Assembly: GCA_029262455.1 (NCBI GenBank)
Contig: JAJCZJ010000088.1
Span: 458,273-522,272 of the forward strand
DNA: 64,000 nucleotides
From: Deltaproteobacteria bacterium
Lineage (GTDB): Bacteria > Desulfobacterota > Binatia > HRBIN30 > CADEER01
Direction: 5' to 3'
This document shows positions 45,123-54,298 of the stretch, in pieces. The notes beneath the pieces are model-generated. The model was not told where the DNA came from. It saw nothing but the letters and a program-made list of their open reading frames with translations, and made no database searches. Numbering within the stretch: position 1 is the first letter of the stretch; every line of letters begins with the position of its first letter. Position numbers and translations under genes: made by a program.

Positions 45123-45940
45123 CGCACGCCTTCCTCGACGGCGTCCCCTACGCTGGAAGAAAGAAGGGCTGACAGACTCCCAGGCTTCGTGCGTTGGATG
45201 TTGCGGAACACTGTTCGGCGCACGGTGTCCCACCAGCGAGTGACGAATGCTTGTGGATCGGCATCGGGAGGAAAGTAGGCGGATAGTGGTAGCGCGCCCG
45301 TCTTCTTTTCCGGGACATGCGAATATGCGTTTCTGGTTCTTCGATCTCTTGCGACTTCAGTGATCTGGAGTTCCATCTTTGCGTGGAGAGGAGCAAATGC
45401 CTTGGCGAGATCGGGGCTCATGACGAGCGCAGCGTAGTCGGACTCCAACCGACGAGCGAGCTGTCCGATGATCTGGTCCGACAACTCATCGACAATCTCT
45501 AGGGGTTTCCATTTGAGCTTGCTGAAGCCGAAGACGACGAGCTCATTGGGCGGCCGTTCGCACGACATCGAGATAACCAAAAGGTCGAACAACGCTCTGG
45601 ACAGCTCGACGCAGACATCGAGAGGCAGATCGTCTGCGGGTTGATTCTCGATTGCCGAGGGTAGTTCGTCGTCGCCTTCTGGAGGTTGCCACTCAATAGG
45701 AGAGTTGGACTTTCCTGACCAATGACGTTTGAGGACGATCTCTGCCCAGTTCTTGGTGAAGCGCCAGAAGGACGCGATCTCGGGATCGTATGTCTCGATG
45801 CGCGGCCAAACCTCCGTCCAAGTGTCCTGAGCAAGGTCGCGCGCCAGTTGATCAGCGCCCACGCGGGCTCGAAAGTACCCGTAAAGACGCTGGTCGTGAT
45901 GCTCCACGAGATCTTGGTAGTTTATCGCGTCTGTGGGCAT
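45119..45940 (-). CDS. ECF-like RNA polymerase sigma factor, divergent
   Basis: About 273 aa from the Met at 45940; longer starts reaching 46114 exist and none has a good ribosome-binding site. A sigma-70 region 2 is clear (YQDLVEHHDQRLYGYFRARV then LAQDTWTEVWPRI). Region 4 is unusual: PPNELVVFGFSKLKWKPLEI followed by VDELSDQIIGQLARRLESDY, which fits the promoter -35 binding helices loosely. A C-terminal extension of about 90 residues follows. It heads the operon and is divergent from TolB-like lipoprotein B. Confidence 0.78.
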   Translation of the reverse strand: MPTDAINYQDLVEHHDQRLYGYFRARVGADQLARDLAQDTWTEVWPRIETYDPEIASFWRFTKNWAEIVLKRHWSGKSNSPIEWQPPEGDDELPSAIENQPADDLPLDVCVELSRALFDLLVISMSCERPPNELVVFGFSKLKWKPLEIVDELSDQIIGQLARRLESDYAALVMSPDLAKAFAPLHAKMELQITEVARDRRTRNAYSHVPEKKTGALPLSAYFPPDADPQAFVTRWWDTVRRTVFRNIQRTKPGSLSALLSSSVGDAVEEGVR

Positions 45941-46180
45941 CGGTGTTGGCCGGAGCGGTCCCTCAATCCTGATGAACCGCGGATAACCCAGGTCCGGAAG
46001 TGTTGCAAACGGACGTGGTGGGGCAGGTCGCGCATCCACCCAGCCCATTGTTTCCACATAACTGATTGTGCCACGCATAGTACCGTCTACGTCGACCGGG
46101 GACGGATCTCGCAAAGTATTTTCGGGGCGGTTGCGCCATGGTTTGATGGTGTAGAAGTTGTTCCATAGTATCCTGGCTAG

Positions 46181-47794
46181 ATGCGGAACATTTGGAAGCC
46201 GACTTCCTGGGCGTTAGCAGGCGCTCGCGTTGTGATGGGAAGCTTACTCAGCGCGGGGCTCATCTTGATCGGAGCGTCCTGTAGTCGCGATTCGGCTGGT
46301 CGTGGGACCGATGGAACACGGGGTCTGCTTGCAGCGACCCAGGCGGATGTCGTTCTCCGGTGCGAGGTGCTGGGCAATGAAATACGGTTCCACGCCGAGC
46401 TCAGAGTGAAGGTTGGCGAAGCTACGGAGGAGACTGTCCGACAGTACGATCTGGTTCGGCCGGCAGGTTCTACAATAGCTGTGGGTTCTCAGCCCCAGTT
46501 CGAAGACCTTCGGCTGGATGCAGCATGCTCAATCATAGGCAGCGCTCGATTTGGTCCATTGTTCAGCTTCGTCAACCCGGTCCCGTACATTTCTGTGAGT
46601 CGTGATGGTCGGAAGGTGGCGTTCGTACAAGATCGATGGGGCTTGCTCGACGCGGATGTAGGAGAAGAGGGAGTGTTTCTATACGACGTCGCGGCCAAGA
46701 CAGTTGACCGTGTGTCTAACCGGGCTCCCTGTATTCCACCGTTTACCACCAAGACCTTCCCGAACCCCACTGCGTTCGCAGGGTTCCATTTGAGCCCGGA
46801 TGGAAGTCGGCTGGTCTTTGTCGATTGCGTCGCCCATGAAGACGACAGCACCGGTGATCTCGAAGTCGTGACGCTGGAAATTGCAACCGGGGAGGGGCAC
46901 CAAGTCACGGAACTGGGGGCATCGCCGGAGCACGATGCGACAGAGTACCCGACATGCTGCGCGCGTTTTGTCAGCGATGAATCGGTGCTCTTCTTTTCAA
47001 CCTTTGGCCAGTCCCCAGCGGAGAACGGTGTCCAGCGAAAGGCCTATCAGGTCAATTTGGACGGGACGGGTCTTCGCGACGTGACCTTTTCTACCGAGTC
47101 TCGCGGCGGTGAGGTACTGGAGTCCTTTTCCATCACGGGCTCGAGCCCGATAGCGCTGGAGGCGGTCGTTGATGGGATTCCGCGCAATCCGATCGAGTGT
47201 CCTGAACTCGCAAGTTTGATCGGCGAAGAGGACCCGGAGGAGCCATTTTTTCTTGGTCCTTTTGTCCGGGTTCAGGAGGTGGTGTACGTCGACGATGGCC
47301 TGGTTCTACAGCTTACAGACTACGGACGGTGGGAAACTGCTCTAGGCGGTGTCGCTCTTTCGCGAGATGGTCAACATGTTTTCTTCAGTGCCTCTGTCGA
47401 TGTGGGAGAGAACTCTGGGAATCATTGCCAAATATTTAAGCAGAATATCCTGACTCGCCACATCAAACAGCTCACACCCCCGCGTGAACCAGATGTCTCT
47501 GGAGGCGGGTGTGTGGCGTCGGCCCCCCCTTCCTGTGGGTGTTTCGTATCAAGTCCGGATGAAGACCCCAAGACCGGAACTCTCATGTTCGCGTCATCTT
47601 GCGACCTTGATCCTGGCCTGAATCCGTCTGGAATGCACATTTATGCGATGAATCCGGACGATCCTAGCTCACTACGGCAAGTCAGCCCGCCGTCTTTCGC
47701 GTGCGACAGTTCTCCCGGAGTTTGTAGCGAGCTACGGGCCGTTGTTCGGGCAACTTCTAATCTCCAGAACACGACTGGAGGCTTGGCGTTTTGA
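46181..47794 (+). CDS. TolB-like beta-propeller lipoprotein B
   Basis: A 537-aa lipoprotein with lipobox-like LIGASC. It shares with the two paralogues the motifs PCIPPF, GFHLSPDGSRLVFVD, PTCCARFVSDE, LQLTDYG and HCQIFKQN. The C-terminal part carries further cysteines (GGGCVASAPPSCGCF). It starts at the ATG directly upstream (MRNIWKPTSW); a downstream Met closer to the signal is an alternative. It is divergent from the sigma gene, so a shared regulatory region is likely. Function unknown. Confidence 0.8.
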   Translation: MRNIWKPTSWALAGARVVMGSLLSAGLILIGASCSRDSAGRGTDGTRGLLAATQADVVLRCEVLGNEIRFHAELRVKVGEATEETVRQYDLVRPAGSTIAVGSQPQFEDLRLDAACSIIGSARFGPLFSFVNPVPYISVSRDGRKVAFVQDRWGLLDADVGEEGVFLYDVAAKTVDRVSNRAPCIPPFTTKTFPNPTAFAGFHLSPDGSRLVFVDCVAHEDDSTGDLEVVTLEIATGEGHQVTELGASPEHDATEYPTCCARFVSDESVLFFSTFGQSPAENGVQRKAYQVNLDGTGLRDVTFSTESRGGEVLESFSITGSSPIALEAVVDGIPRNPIECPELASLIGEEDPEEPFFLGPFVRVQEVVYVDDGLVLQLTDYGRWETALGGVALSRDGQHVFFSASVDVGENSGNHCQIFKQNILTRHIKQLTPPREPDVSGGGCVASAPPSCGCFVSSPDEDPKTGTLMFASSCDLDPGLNPSGMHIYAMNPDDPSSLRQVSPPSFACDSSPGVCSELRAVVRATSNLQNTTGGLAF

Positions 47795-48014
47795 CGTCTT
47801 AAGGAACGCGGGGCCAATGCTCTCGGTGCCGACGCGTGCATGAGTGAGATGTTACCGGCCGCGATGCCGTCACGAGCCGGGTAGAGTTCCAGGCCGACCC
47901 GGACTGAATTTGTTTCGCGAGATTCCGACAACGCCTCTGTATCCCCTTTCGAAGCCCTTGAGTGATCGACCCGAACATCTCTCTCTCCACGTAACGAAAC
48001 GACCGGAGGAAACG

Positions 48015-49259
48015 ATGTGTAATACGTCGTATCGAATCAAATCGCGTGCGACCCAAGCAAAGCCAGGACGGAAAACCGTGGCTATATTCTTGGGACTGCT
48101 AGTTTGTCTTCTTGGTACGCCGGCAGTTGCACAGCCTTGCGCCGGGGACGTAGACAGTGATGGGCGGGTTTCAATCGCGGAGCTGATCATCGGCGTTCGT
48201 GTTGCGCTGGGCATTATACCATTGGAGGAGGCCGCTGCTTTTGACACCGATGGAGACGCGAATGTCTCGATTGGGGAGCTCATTATGGCTGTACAGGCGT
48301 CACTTCGAGGGTGCCCCGAAGATGTTGTCGGGTGTGGTGACGGCGACTTAGAATCCGGAGAGACTTGCGATGACGGCAACAACTTCGGCGGCGATGGATG
48401 CGCTGCAAACTGCACGTTGGAGCGTCTTCTCACTTTTCAAGTGGGTGACGGCTCTGCGGCAGTCGCCCAGTTGAGGGGAGCTCGGGCGAATCTCAAGCTC
48501 GACGGGCAGTTTGTGATCGTTGCAGGGGATGCGCGCGACGTGGCGGTCCAGATCGCCCGACCGATGCAAGTCCTCGACGCTAGCGGAACTCCGCTTGGCG
48601 AGTTTCCTCCGGGCTTCTTGCCAGTAGTGATGCCCGCAGATGCGATAGCGCTTGAACCAATCGACGGGGCAGTATTCGGCGGCTGCTGGTGTCTTCGTGG
48701 ACAAATTCCATCTCGAGAAGCGTTCGGACCCGGCAACGCGGCCGCCGGAGCAATCGGCTGCTCCGACACGGGACTCCCGGCCACAGACTACATATTGCAG
48801 GGGAGCACTGGAATGGACGTTGAGTTCAGCTTTAGCGGGGAAGGAATTCCCGGCTCAGCCCTCTTGGCGTTGGCTACAAGGGTTGAGTTCCTTGCCGGAG
48901 CGAGCTGCTCGACTGACATCCCAGTCCCAAACAGGCGCTGGGGTTTGGACGGTATGCCATGCACGACCGACGATGACCCCTTCTTTAGTACGCAGATCTC
49001 GCTGGTGCTCACGTCAGGTAGCGCCGAGGGGCGGGTTGTGGGTGATCCGCGTGGTTTCCCTCCTATCGTGGACGGTTCAGTGTGCGGGGATGACCAGTGC
49101 ATCACGAGATCGGTCGGTACGCCCTTTGATTGTGGACTCCTGGCATCGGATTCGGAGAGGCCGGTTGCGGGTGCTGTACTCGCTGGCTCAGGAATTTCGT
49201 TCGACACAGTGATGGGCGATATTGTTCTTACTGTCGAGCTATTGGCTGCCGGATTCTGA
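48015..49259 (+). CDS. Secreted protein with dockerin-like and CGDG-type Cys-rich domains
   Basis: A 414-aa exported protein starting after a perfect CGGAGG. The signal peptide ends near AVAQP. An N-terminal dockerin-like pair follows (CAGDVDSDGRVSIAELIIGV and FDTDGDANVSIGELIMAV). Next is a DUF4215-type Cys-rich motif (CGDGDLESGETCDDGNN and GGDGCAANC). The C-terminal 230 residues are an unrecognised domain shared with the protein at 56.4 kb (both contain FSFSG and end near VLTVELL/VLTLELV). Function unknown. Confidence 0.8.
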   Translation: MCNTSYRIKSRATQAKPGRKTVAIFLGLLVCLLGTPAVAQPCAGDVDSDGRVSIAELIIGVRVALGIIPLEEAAAFDTDGDANVSIGELIMAVQASLRGCPEDVVGCGDGDLESGETCDDGNNFGGDGCAANCTLERLLTFQVGDGSAAVAQLRGARANLKLDGQFVIVAGDARDVAVQIARPMQVLDASGTPLGEFPPGFLPVVMPADAIALEPIDGAVFGGCWCLRGQIPSREAFGPGNAAAGAIGCSDTGLPATDYILQGSTGMDVEFSFSGEGIPGSALLALATRVEFLAGASCSTDIPVPNRRWGLDGMPCTTDDDPFFSTQISLVLTSGSAEGRVVGDPRGFPPIVDGSVCGDDQCITRSVGTPFDCGLLASDSERPVAGAVLAGSGISFDTVMGDIVLTVELLAAGF

Positions 49260-49271
49260 ATCAGAACCGAA

Positions 49272-49289
49272 GGATTCCGCACGGAATCC
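49272..49289 (+). terminator. Hairpin after the dockerin-like gene
   Basis: ggattccg-ca-cggaatcc is a perfect 8-bp stem with a 2-nt loop, 12 bases after the stop. There is no immediate U-run, so it may be a weak terminator. Confidence 0.5.
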
Positions 49290-49347
49290 GGACTCTCCTT
49301 GGGTGCTTTTTACAACTGGGTAGCGACTGCTTGCGAGGTGCTTGTTG

Positions 49348-50949
49348 ATGCAAAGAAGGAGCGCGGGCGCGTTTAGTACCATCCTTGGACGTCTACCGAC
49401 GGTGCTTCTCGCGGCGTTGCTTTCCTGGGGATGCGGTTCGGGGGATAACTCAACCGATCCGGCAATTCAGCAAGGAACGATTCTCTCCGTCGAGGCGGGA
49501 GATATTCAGGGGACGTCAACCGGTTCCGTCCGAATGTTCCTTGGTCTGCCTTATGCGGCCGCACCCGTTGGCGATTTGAGGTGGCGGCCGCCGCGCCCGG
49601 CGGATCGCCATCAGAATGTTCTTGACGGCACGGCCGTCCCGCCGGTCTGCCCCCAACTCGATCTCATCACTGGACAACCCACGCGGAATAACTCCTCGGA
49701 AGATTGTCTATTTCTCAACGTCTGGACACCGGACCCCGCGCCCGCGTCACCGCTCCCGGTAATGGTGTGGCTACATGGGGGCGATTTCCGCATCGGCAGC
49801 GGATTTGATGGTGGTTCGTTTGATGGGGGGCGGCTTGTGGCGGCTGGAGACGTGGTTGTCGTTACACTTAACTATCGCCTCGGTCCGTTGGGCTTTCTTG
49901 CTCATCCCGCGCTTTCCGAGGAGGACGAGCGTGGAGTGAGTGGCAACTATGGAATCTTGGACCAAAGAATGGCGCTCGAGTGGGTGCAGCGAAACATCAC
50001 CGCCTTTGGTGGCAATCGCGAGAACGTGACAATTTTCGGTGCATCCGCTGGCGGCATTAGCGTCTGTATTCACCTGGTTTCACCCGGCAGCTGTGGGCTC
50101 TTTCATCGGGCGATTAGCCAAAGTGGGCCTTGCTCGGCGATCACGGCAACGCTCGGTGAAGCACAGGAGCAGGGCGAGGCACTTGCTGCTTCGGTCGGGT
50201 GTGATTCGGTGGAGTGCCTTCGGAACAAGTCGCCGCTGGAGATTCTTGGGGGACTTCCAAGTGAGGGCATTCTGCTATGGAACGCCACGAACAACTGGTA
50301 TCCGAACGTGGATGGTGTGGAACTCCCGAGCGAGCCGCAGCGAGCGGTAGAGCGGGGGGACGTTGCCGGAGTGCCGACGATACTCGGAACCACAACGGAC
50401 GAAGGGCAGCTCTTCACGTTCCTTGCCCAAGTCGGAAATATCGACGAGCGGGAATACGAGGCCATCGTCAGGAGTGGTCCGGTAACTGCCGAAGATGCCG
50501 GCCGCATCCTCGAAGCATATCCACCCGATCGCTACGACACCGCGGCGGATGCCCTGGCCGCTGCCCTCAGCGACCAGACATTTCGTTGCCCCATGCGTCG
50601 GGCGGCGACAGGCCTGGCTTCTACCGGTAGTCCCTCCTACTTGTACGAGTTTGCGGAGGATCCCGGGCTCTTCATCAAGGGAGCGTTCCACGGAACTGAA
50701 GTTCCATTCGTCTTCGGAAACGCTGCCGCACCGATATTTCCGGAACCTTCGCTGGAAGTGCAACACCTGGTCAGTGCGATCCAAGGGTACTGGACCCGGT
50801 TTGCGTCGACCGGCGACCCGAACCGCAGTGCTGGGGGGAGCGTTTTCTGGCCCGAGATTTCGGCTCAGAGCGGAGGTGTACTTCGCCTAGCAGTTGACGA
50901 TGTGCGAGTGGTGGGCGACGACCGGGATATGGCGTGCTTGAATGACTGA
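49348..50949 (+). CDS. Type-B carboxylesterase lipoprotein
   Basis: A carboxylesterase/cholinesterase-fold (alpha/beta hydrolase) protein of 533 aa with a lipobox (LLSWGCGS). The nucleophile elbow is VTIFGASAGG. Other family marks are GIPYA-like GLPYAAAPVGDLRWRPP, the SEDCLFLNVWTP block, VMVWLHGG oxyanion hole, the acidic TTDEGQL and the His region FHGTEVPFVFG. It is probably anchored in the outer membrane and hydrolyses esters; substrate unknown. GAGG lies about 10 bases before the ATG. Confidence 0.93.
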   Translation: MQRRSAGAFSTILGRLPTVLLAALLSWGCGSGDNSTDPAIQQGTILSVEAGDIQGTSTGSVRMFLGLPYAAAPVGDLRWRPPRPADRHQNVLDGTAVPPVCPQLDLITGQPTRNNSSEDCLFLNVWTPDPAPASPLPVMVWLHGGDFRIGSGFDGGSFDGGRLVAAGDVVVVTLNYRLGPLGFLAHPALSEEDERGVSGNYGILDQRMALEWVQRNITAFGGNRENVTIFGASAGGISVCIHLVSPGSCGLFHRAISQSGPCSAITATLGEAQEQGEALAASVGCDSVECLRNKSPLEILGGLPSEGILLWNATNNWYPNVDGVELPSEPQRAVERGDVAGVPTILGTTTDEGQLFTFLAQVGNIDEREYEAIVRSGPVTAEDAGRILEAYPPDRYDTAADALAAALSDQTFRCPMRRAATGLASTGSPSYLYEFAEDPGLFIKGAFHGTEVPFVFGNAAAPIFPEPSLEVQHLVSAIQGYWTRFASTGDPNRSAGGSVFWPEISAQSGGVLRLAVDDVRVVGDDRDMACLND

Positions 50950-51080
50950 TTTGCCCGGAAGCCACCGCTCCGAGTGACAGAACGTCGCGTCCCCAGTGGC
51001 AGGCGAGATGCAGGTCCTTGGGGACTCCGAGTTGGGTGGTTGAACGTCACCGGCACTTGGCTAGCGTCGAGGTGTCGCGA

Positions 51081-52292
51081 CTAGCGGGTCGGAAAGGAGT
51101 ACTCGAGTTGCACGGTTGGAATAGCATCCGCACGCAGGCCGTCGTCGTTTAGCGGCAGCAACACGTTCGCGGTGATCACGAACTGTTCTGCCAGCAAATA
51201 CCTCAAACCGATTCCGACGTCGAAGATGTCGCTCCGCTCGATCTGGAGAAAGAAGGGAGCGTCGATCTTGTCGGTCTGCTCGCTGAGTTCGTGGCGTCCC
51301 AGGAATACCAGAGATCCGTGTAGACCCCCAAATAGCCGCGCAGTGGAGCCGATCGTCCATTTGGCGATGCTGCGCTCAACGTCGTTTGCGTTAATGTCGA
51401 TACCGAGATTTCCGTAGACCTCGAAGCGGTCGGCGAAAACCCTTGAGCCGATGATCGATAAAGGCAGGCGCGTGTCACCGGTTCCCTGCAATTGGTTGGG
51501 GTCACCGCTCGGCAGAATGAGGCCTGCCTGCATGGCCATGTCGATCGCGCTGTTCCTGAGTAGAACGTATTTGAAGCGAAACAGGATATCGCCGACGTCG
51601 AACGAGGAATTCGAGGAAGCGCCACTGATGGTCCCTTCATCGTCCTGATTTTTTACTCGGAATTGCTCTAGGCGTGGATCTGGAAATTTTCCAGTCACCC
51701 TTCCCTTCAGCGAAGTTCGAACCAGCGGAAGTGTGACGTTGACGTCCAGGTCCGGCGTCAGGCCATACGTCACGCCCGGGGAAATGATATGCGCCTCGAC
51801 ATCGAGTGACGCGTTCACAAGGGCTGGAAGGAAATTTGTGAATCGGCCGTTTCCTTCTTCGTCGGGATCTCCCAGCTGAACGCCGTCGTTGGGGATCGAA
51901 ACGACCCTTCCCCCAATGGACTTCTTGTTCTGGAGGCTGTCGAGATCTGCGCCGAATGCTTGCTTCAGGTCGACGTAGGAGTACGTGATCGACACGTCCA
52001 TTTCCCCAGATCCGATGGACTCCGCGCGCTCGCCGAAGATAGGTCCAAGCACTCGGGTCTGCCGCTCGTAACTCTGGAGCTCTGGGTTGAAAGAGTATGT
52101 CACGCTAGAGCTGGCGGATGCGACGGGATAAAACGCTGCAACTGTATCCGCAAGAGCCTCGCCCAGCGGTTCTAGCTCCAGTCCACCGAGCTCATTGCTG
52201 AAGATGTCGGTGAGGTCTCCTGCCAGGGTTGCTTTTGGGACGATTCCCGATGCGATCAGACCGATCAGCAACAACCATCGTATACTATACAC
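51081..52292 (-). CDS. Outer-membrane beta-barrel protein, transporter-like
   Basis: A 403-aa exported protein starting at GTG with GGGAGGG upstream. The signal peptide ends near TLAGD. The body has alternating beta-strand character (YGLTPDLDVNVTLPLVRTSL, AMQAGLILPSGDPNQLQGTG and GIGLRYLLAEQFVITANVLL) and ends YSFPTR. This resembles the MetA-pathway phenol-degradation/transporter-type barrels. The ligand is unknown. It is convergent with the esterase gene and downstream of TolB-like lipoprotein C. Confidence 0.65.
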   Translation of the reverse strand: MYSIRWLLLIGLIASGIVPKATLAGDLTDIFSNELGGLELEPLGEALADTVAAFYPVASASSSVTYSFNPELQSYERQTRVLGPIFGERAESIGSGEMDVSITYSYVDLKQAFGADLDSLQNKKSIGGRVVSIPNDGVQLGDPDEEGNGRFTNFLPALVNASLDVEAHIISPGVTYGLTPDLDVNVTLPLVRTSLKGRVTGKFPDPRLEQFRVKNQDDEGTISGASSNSSFDVGDILFRFKYVLLRNSAIDMAMQAGLILPSGDPNQLQGTGDTRLPLSIIGSRVFADRFEVYGNLGIDINANDVERSIAKWTIGSTARLFGGLHGSLVFLGRHELSEQTDKIDAPFFLQIERSDIFDVGIGLRYLLAEQFVITANVLLPLNDDGLRADAIPTVQLEYSFPTR

Positions 52293-52596
52293 GTACGGGC
52301 CCTCCCTTGGAGCAGACAGAATATGTTTGGATCGGGTTTGGCAAGGGCGAGCTTTGTCAGTCCGTGGGAAGAACGCCCGTCATCGCGGGCTGCTTCCTTG
52401 CCTCCTGCCGACGGAACCGACAACACGATTTCGCAGAAGATTGGTCGTCGCAATAGCGGCCTCAGTTGCGGATACCGTACAGTGTTTGCAACGAGTCGAG
52501 ATGTCTTCATGGGCTTGCGACGAAGGTCCGTGGGTTGGCATCGCTGTTGAGGGATCGAAACAAAGGATACGACCGGAAGGGGGACCGTGGACATTG
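52293..52596. other. Gap between the outer-membrane protein and TolB-like lipoprotein C genes
   Basis: About 300 bases with no supported gene. Frames here are extensions or shadows of the flanking genes. It contains the ribosome-binding site of the outer-membrane gene. Nothing else was recognised. Confidence 0.5.
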
Positions 52597-54204
52597 TCAT
52601 GGAATCGCAGCGACGTTGCTTTCGGTGCCCAGGCCGGTGCCGAGGTGGCTGGCCTCGACGACGAGGAGGGTTTCTGTCCGATGGACAACACCAGGCTCGC
52701 TTTCGAGGACGGCCGGTACGGCGCCGTCGACGTCGATTGGGATCTCCAGAAATGTGGATGCGCGTCTGAACCCCGTTTCCTCCTCGGTGGAGAGATCGCA
52801 GTTCGAAATAAAGGCAAGGGTACCGCGCTCGGTCATTCCCGGAGGGGTCAGGTAACATCCCCCGTCGCATCCGTTCTTGAATACGAAAGAAAAGCACCCG
52901 ACCTGTGAGGTCAAGTTGCTTCGGATTTCGGTGTGCTGACGGATGGAACCGCCCAGTCTGTCGACCGAGAATATCTGGCAATTTCCGTTGTCATCCGTCG
53001 AAACGAAGTAGATCCGTCCGTCAGGTAAGATCCGTGGTTGCAGAAAACCTGTGTCTACCTTTCCAAAGTCCGTGAGTTGTAGCAGTTGGCCGTCGTCGGA
53101 AATGAAGATTTCTTGCTCCCACTGGATCGGCGTGAGATCGAAGGACCCCGCCAAAGAATCAGAAAGCGGCGCCAAGAGGTAGTCCAGGCAAGGCACGAAT
53201 CGATCGATGAAATTTGGCTTTTCTCGAACCCGAACGGCCACGGCCACGGGTTCGCCGGAACTAATGACGAAACTTTGCTCGGTTGTCCCGTCGGGTCGTT
53301 CGACAAGAACGGGAGTGGTGATGTCAGTGATTTCACCGCCGCCAGTGGGAACTTTGAAGGCGCGTCGCAGCAGCTGACCATCAATCGGACCCCCAGGCGC
53401 AGAGAAGAAGAGAACATCAGTCTGGTTCTGCGCAAAGCTTGGGCAGCATGTGGAGGGTGCGCCGGGTGGGATCTTCGGTTGTGCCGGGAGGTGCGTCAGC
53501 TGTATTCGTGCTCCAGTCATAGTGTCGATCGTCAAGATCTGAATATCCTGTCGATCGTCGACGGTCTCGCCGACGAAGTCTGCGACCAGGAGCCTTGAGC
53601 CGTCTTTGTTTAGGACGAACCCACCAAAGGAGCTGATGGTTCTTGTATCTTCGAAAGGCGGGACGCGGGTCGGCTCGGTTAGTCGCCTGAGGTCCGTACC
53701 GTCTTCATTGATCGTGTAGATACCCTCTTCGATCTTTGGAGATATACGCCCGCGCCCGGTGATCTCGTCGGCGACGGCGGTTCCCCTCTCGGTGTACTGA
53801 AAGATGACACGCCGATCTGGCGTCAGCGCGGCGTACTGGAAGGGGGTCAGCAATCCCATCCAGATTCCCAATCCCGACTCCGCGTTATAGATGCATGCCT
53901 GCTCAGCGAGCTTGCTCTTGATCGCGGGCGCGTCGTAGCTGATCAGGCATCGCTCGGTTGCGCCATCCTCGGGCCGAATCACGATCCAAGACGTGAACGT
54001 CGTGATCACGGAGTCGTCGGGCTGCTTCTCATTGATACAGCGCGTCGTGACGCGCACTGGAAGCTCGGCCGCGTTGACGTTCTTGGTGGGTTGCTCGGTT
54101 TGATCTGAGGGACCGCAAGCGAGCGAGAATAGTGGTGTCGCGAACAGCAATGCGGCCAGGGTGTTACTCCCTGATCTCGATGTGAAGGATAGCCGGGCGT
54201 CCAT
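52597..54204 (-). CDS. TolB-like beta-propeller lipoprotein C
   Basis: A 535-aa lipoprotein with lipobox (FSLACGPSD), third member of the family. Shared motifs: VPPFEDTRTI, GGFVLNKDGSRLLVADF, STCCPSF, LLQLTDFG and NCQIFSVD. The C-terminal part differs from the other two. The ATG of MDARLSFTS is preferred over an upstream TTG. It is divergent from the Ser/Thr kinase gene; the starts are 95 bases apart. Function unknown. Confidence 0.8.
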   Translation of the reverse strand: MDARLSFTSRSGSNTLAALLFATPLFSLACGPSDQTEQPTKNVNAAELPVRVTTRCINEKQPDDSVITTFTSWIVIRPEDGATERCLISYDAPAIKSKLAEQACIYNAESGLGIWMGLLTPFQYAALTPDRRVIFQYTERGTAVADEITGRGRISPKIEEGIYTINEDGTDLRRLTEPTRVPPFEDTRTISSFGGFVLNKDGSRLLVADFVGETVDDRQDIQILTIDTMTGARIQLTHLPAQPKIPPGAPSTCCPSFAQNQTDVLFFSAPGGPIDGQLLRRAFKVPTGGGEITDITTPVLVERPDGTTEQSFVISSGEPVAVAVRVREKPNFIDRFVPCLDYLLAPLSDSLAGSFDLTPIQWEQEIFISDDGQLLQLTDFGKVDTGFLQPRILPDGRIYFVSTDDNGNCQIFSVDRLGGSIRQHTEIRSNLTSQVGCFSFVFKNGCDGGCYLTPPGMTERGTLAFISNCDLSTEEETGFRRASTFLEIPIDVDGAVPAVLESEPGVVHRTETLLVVEASHLGTGLGTESNVAAIP

Positions 54205-54298
54205 AGCTACTGTTTGTTTAGTCAAGGGTTGCGAGACGAACAACCGCGAGCAAGAATTGCCGGCCTTCGCCCTGGACCGTGGGCTCTAGCGACATCTC

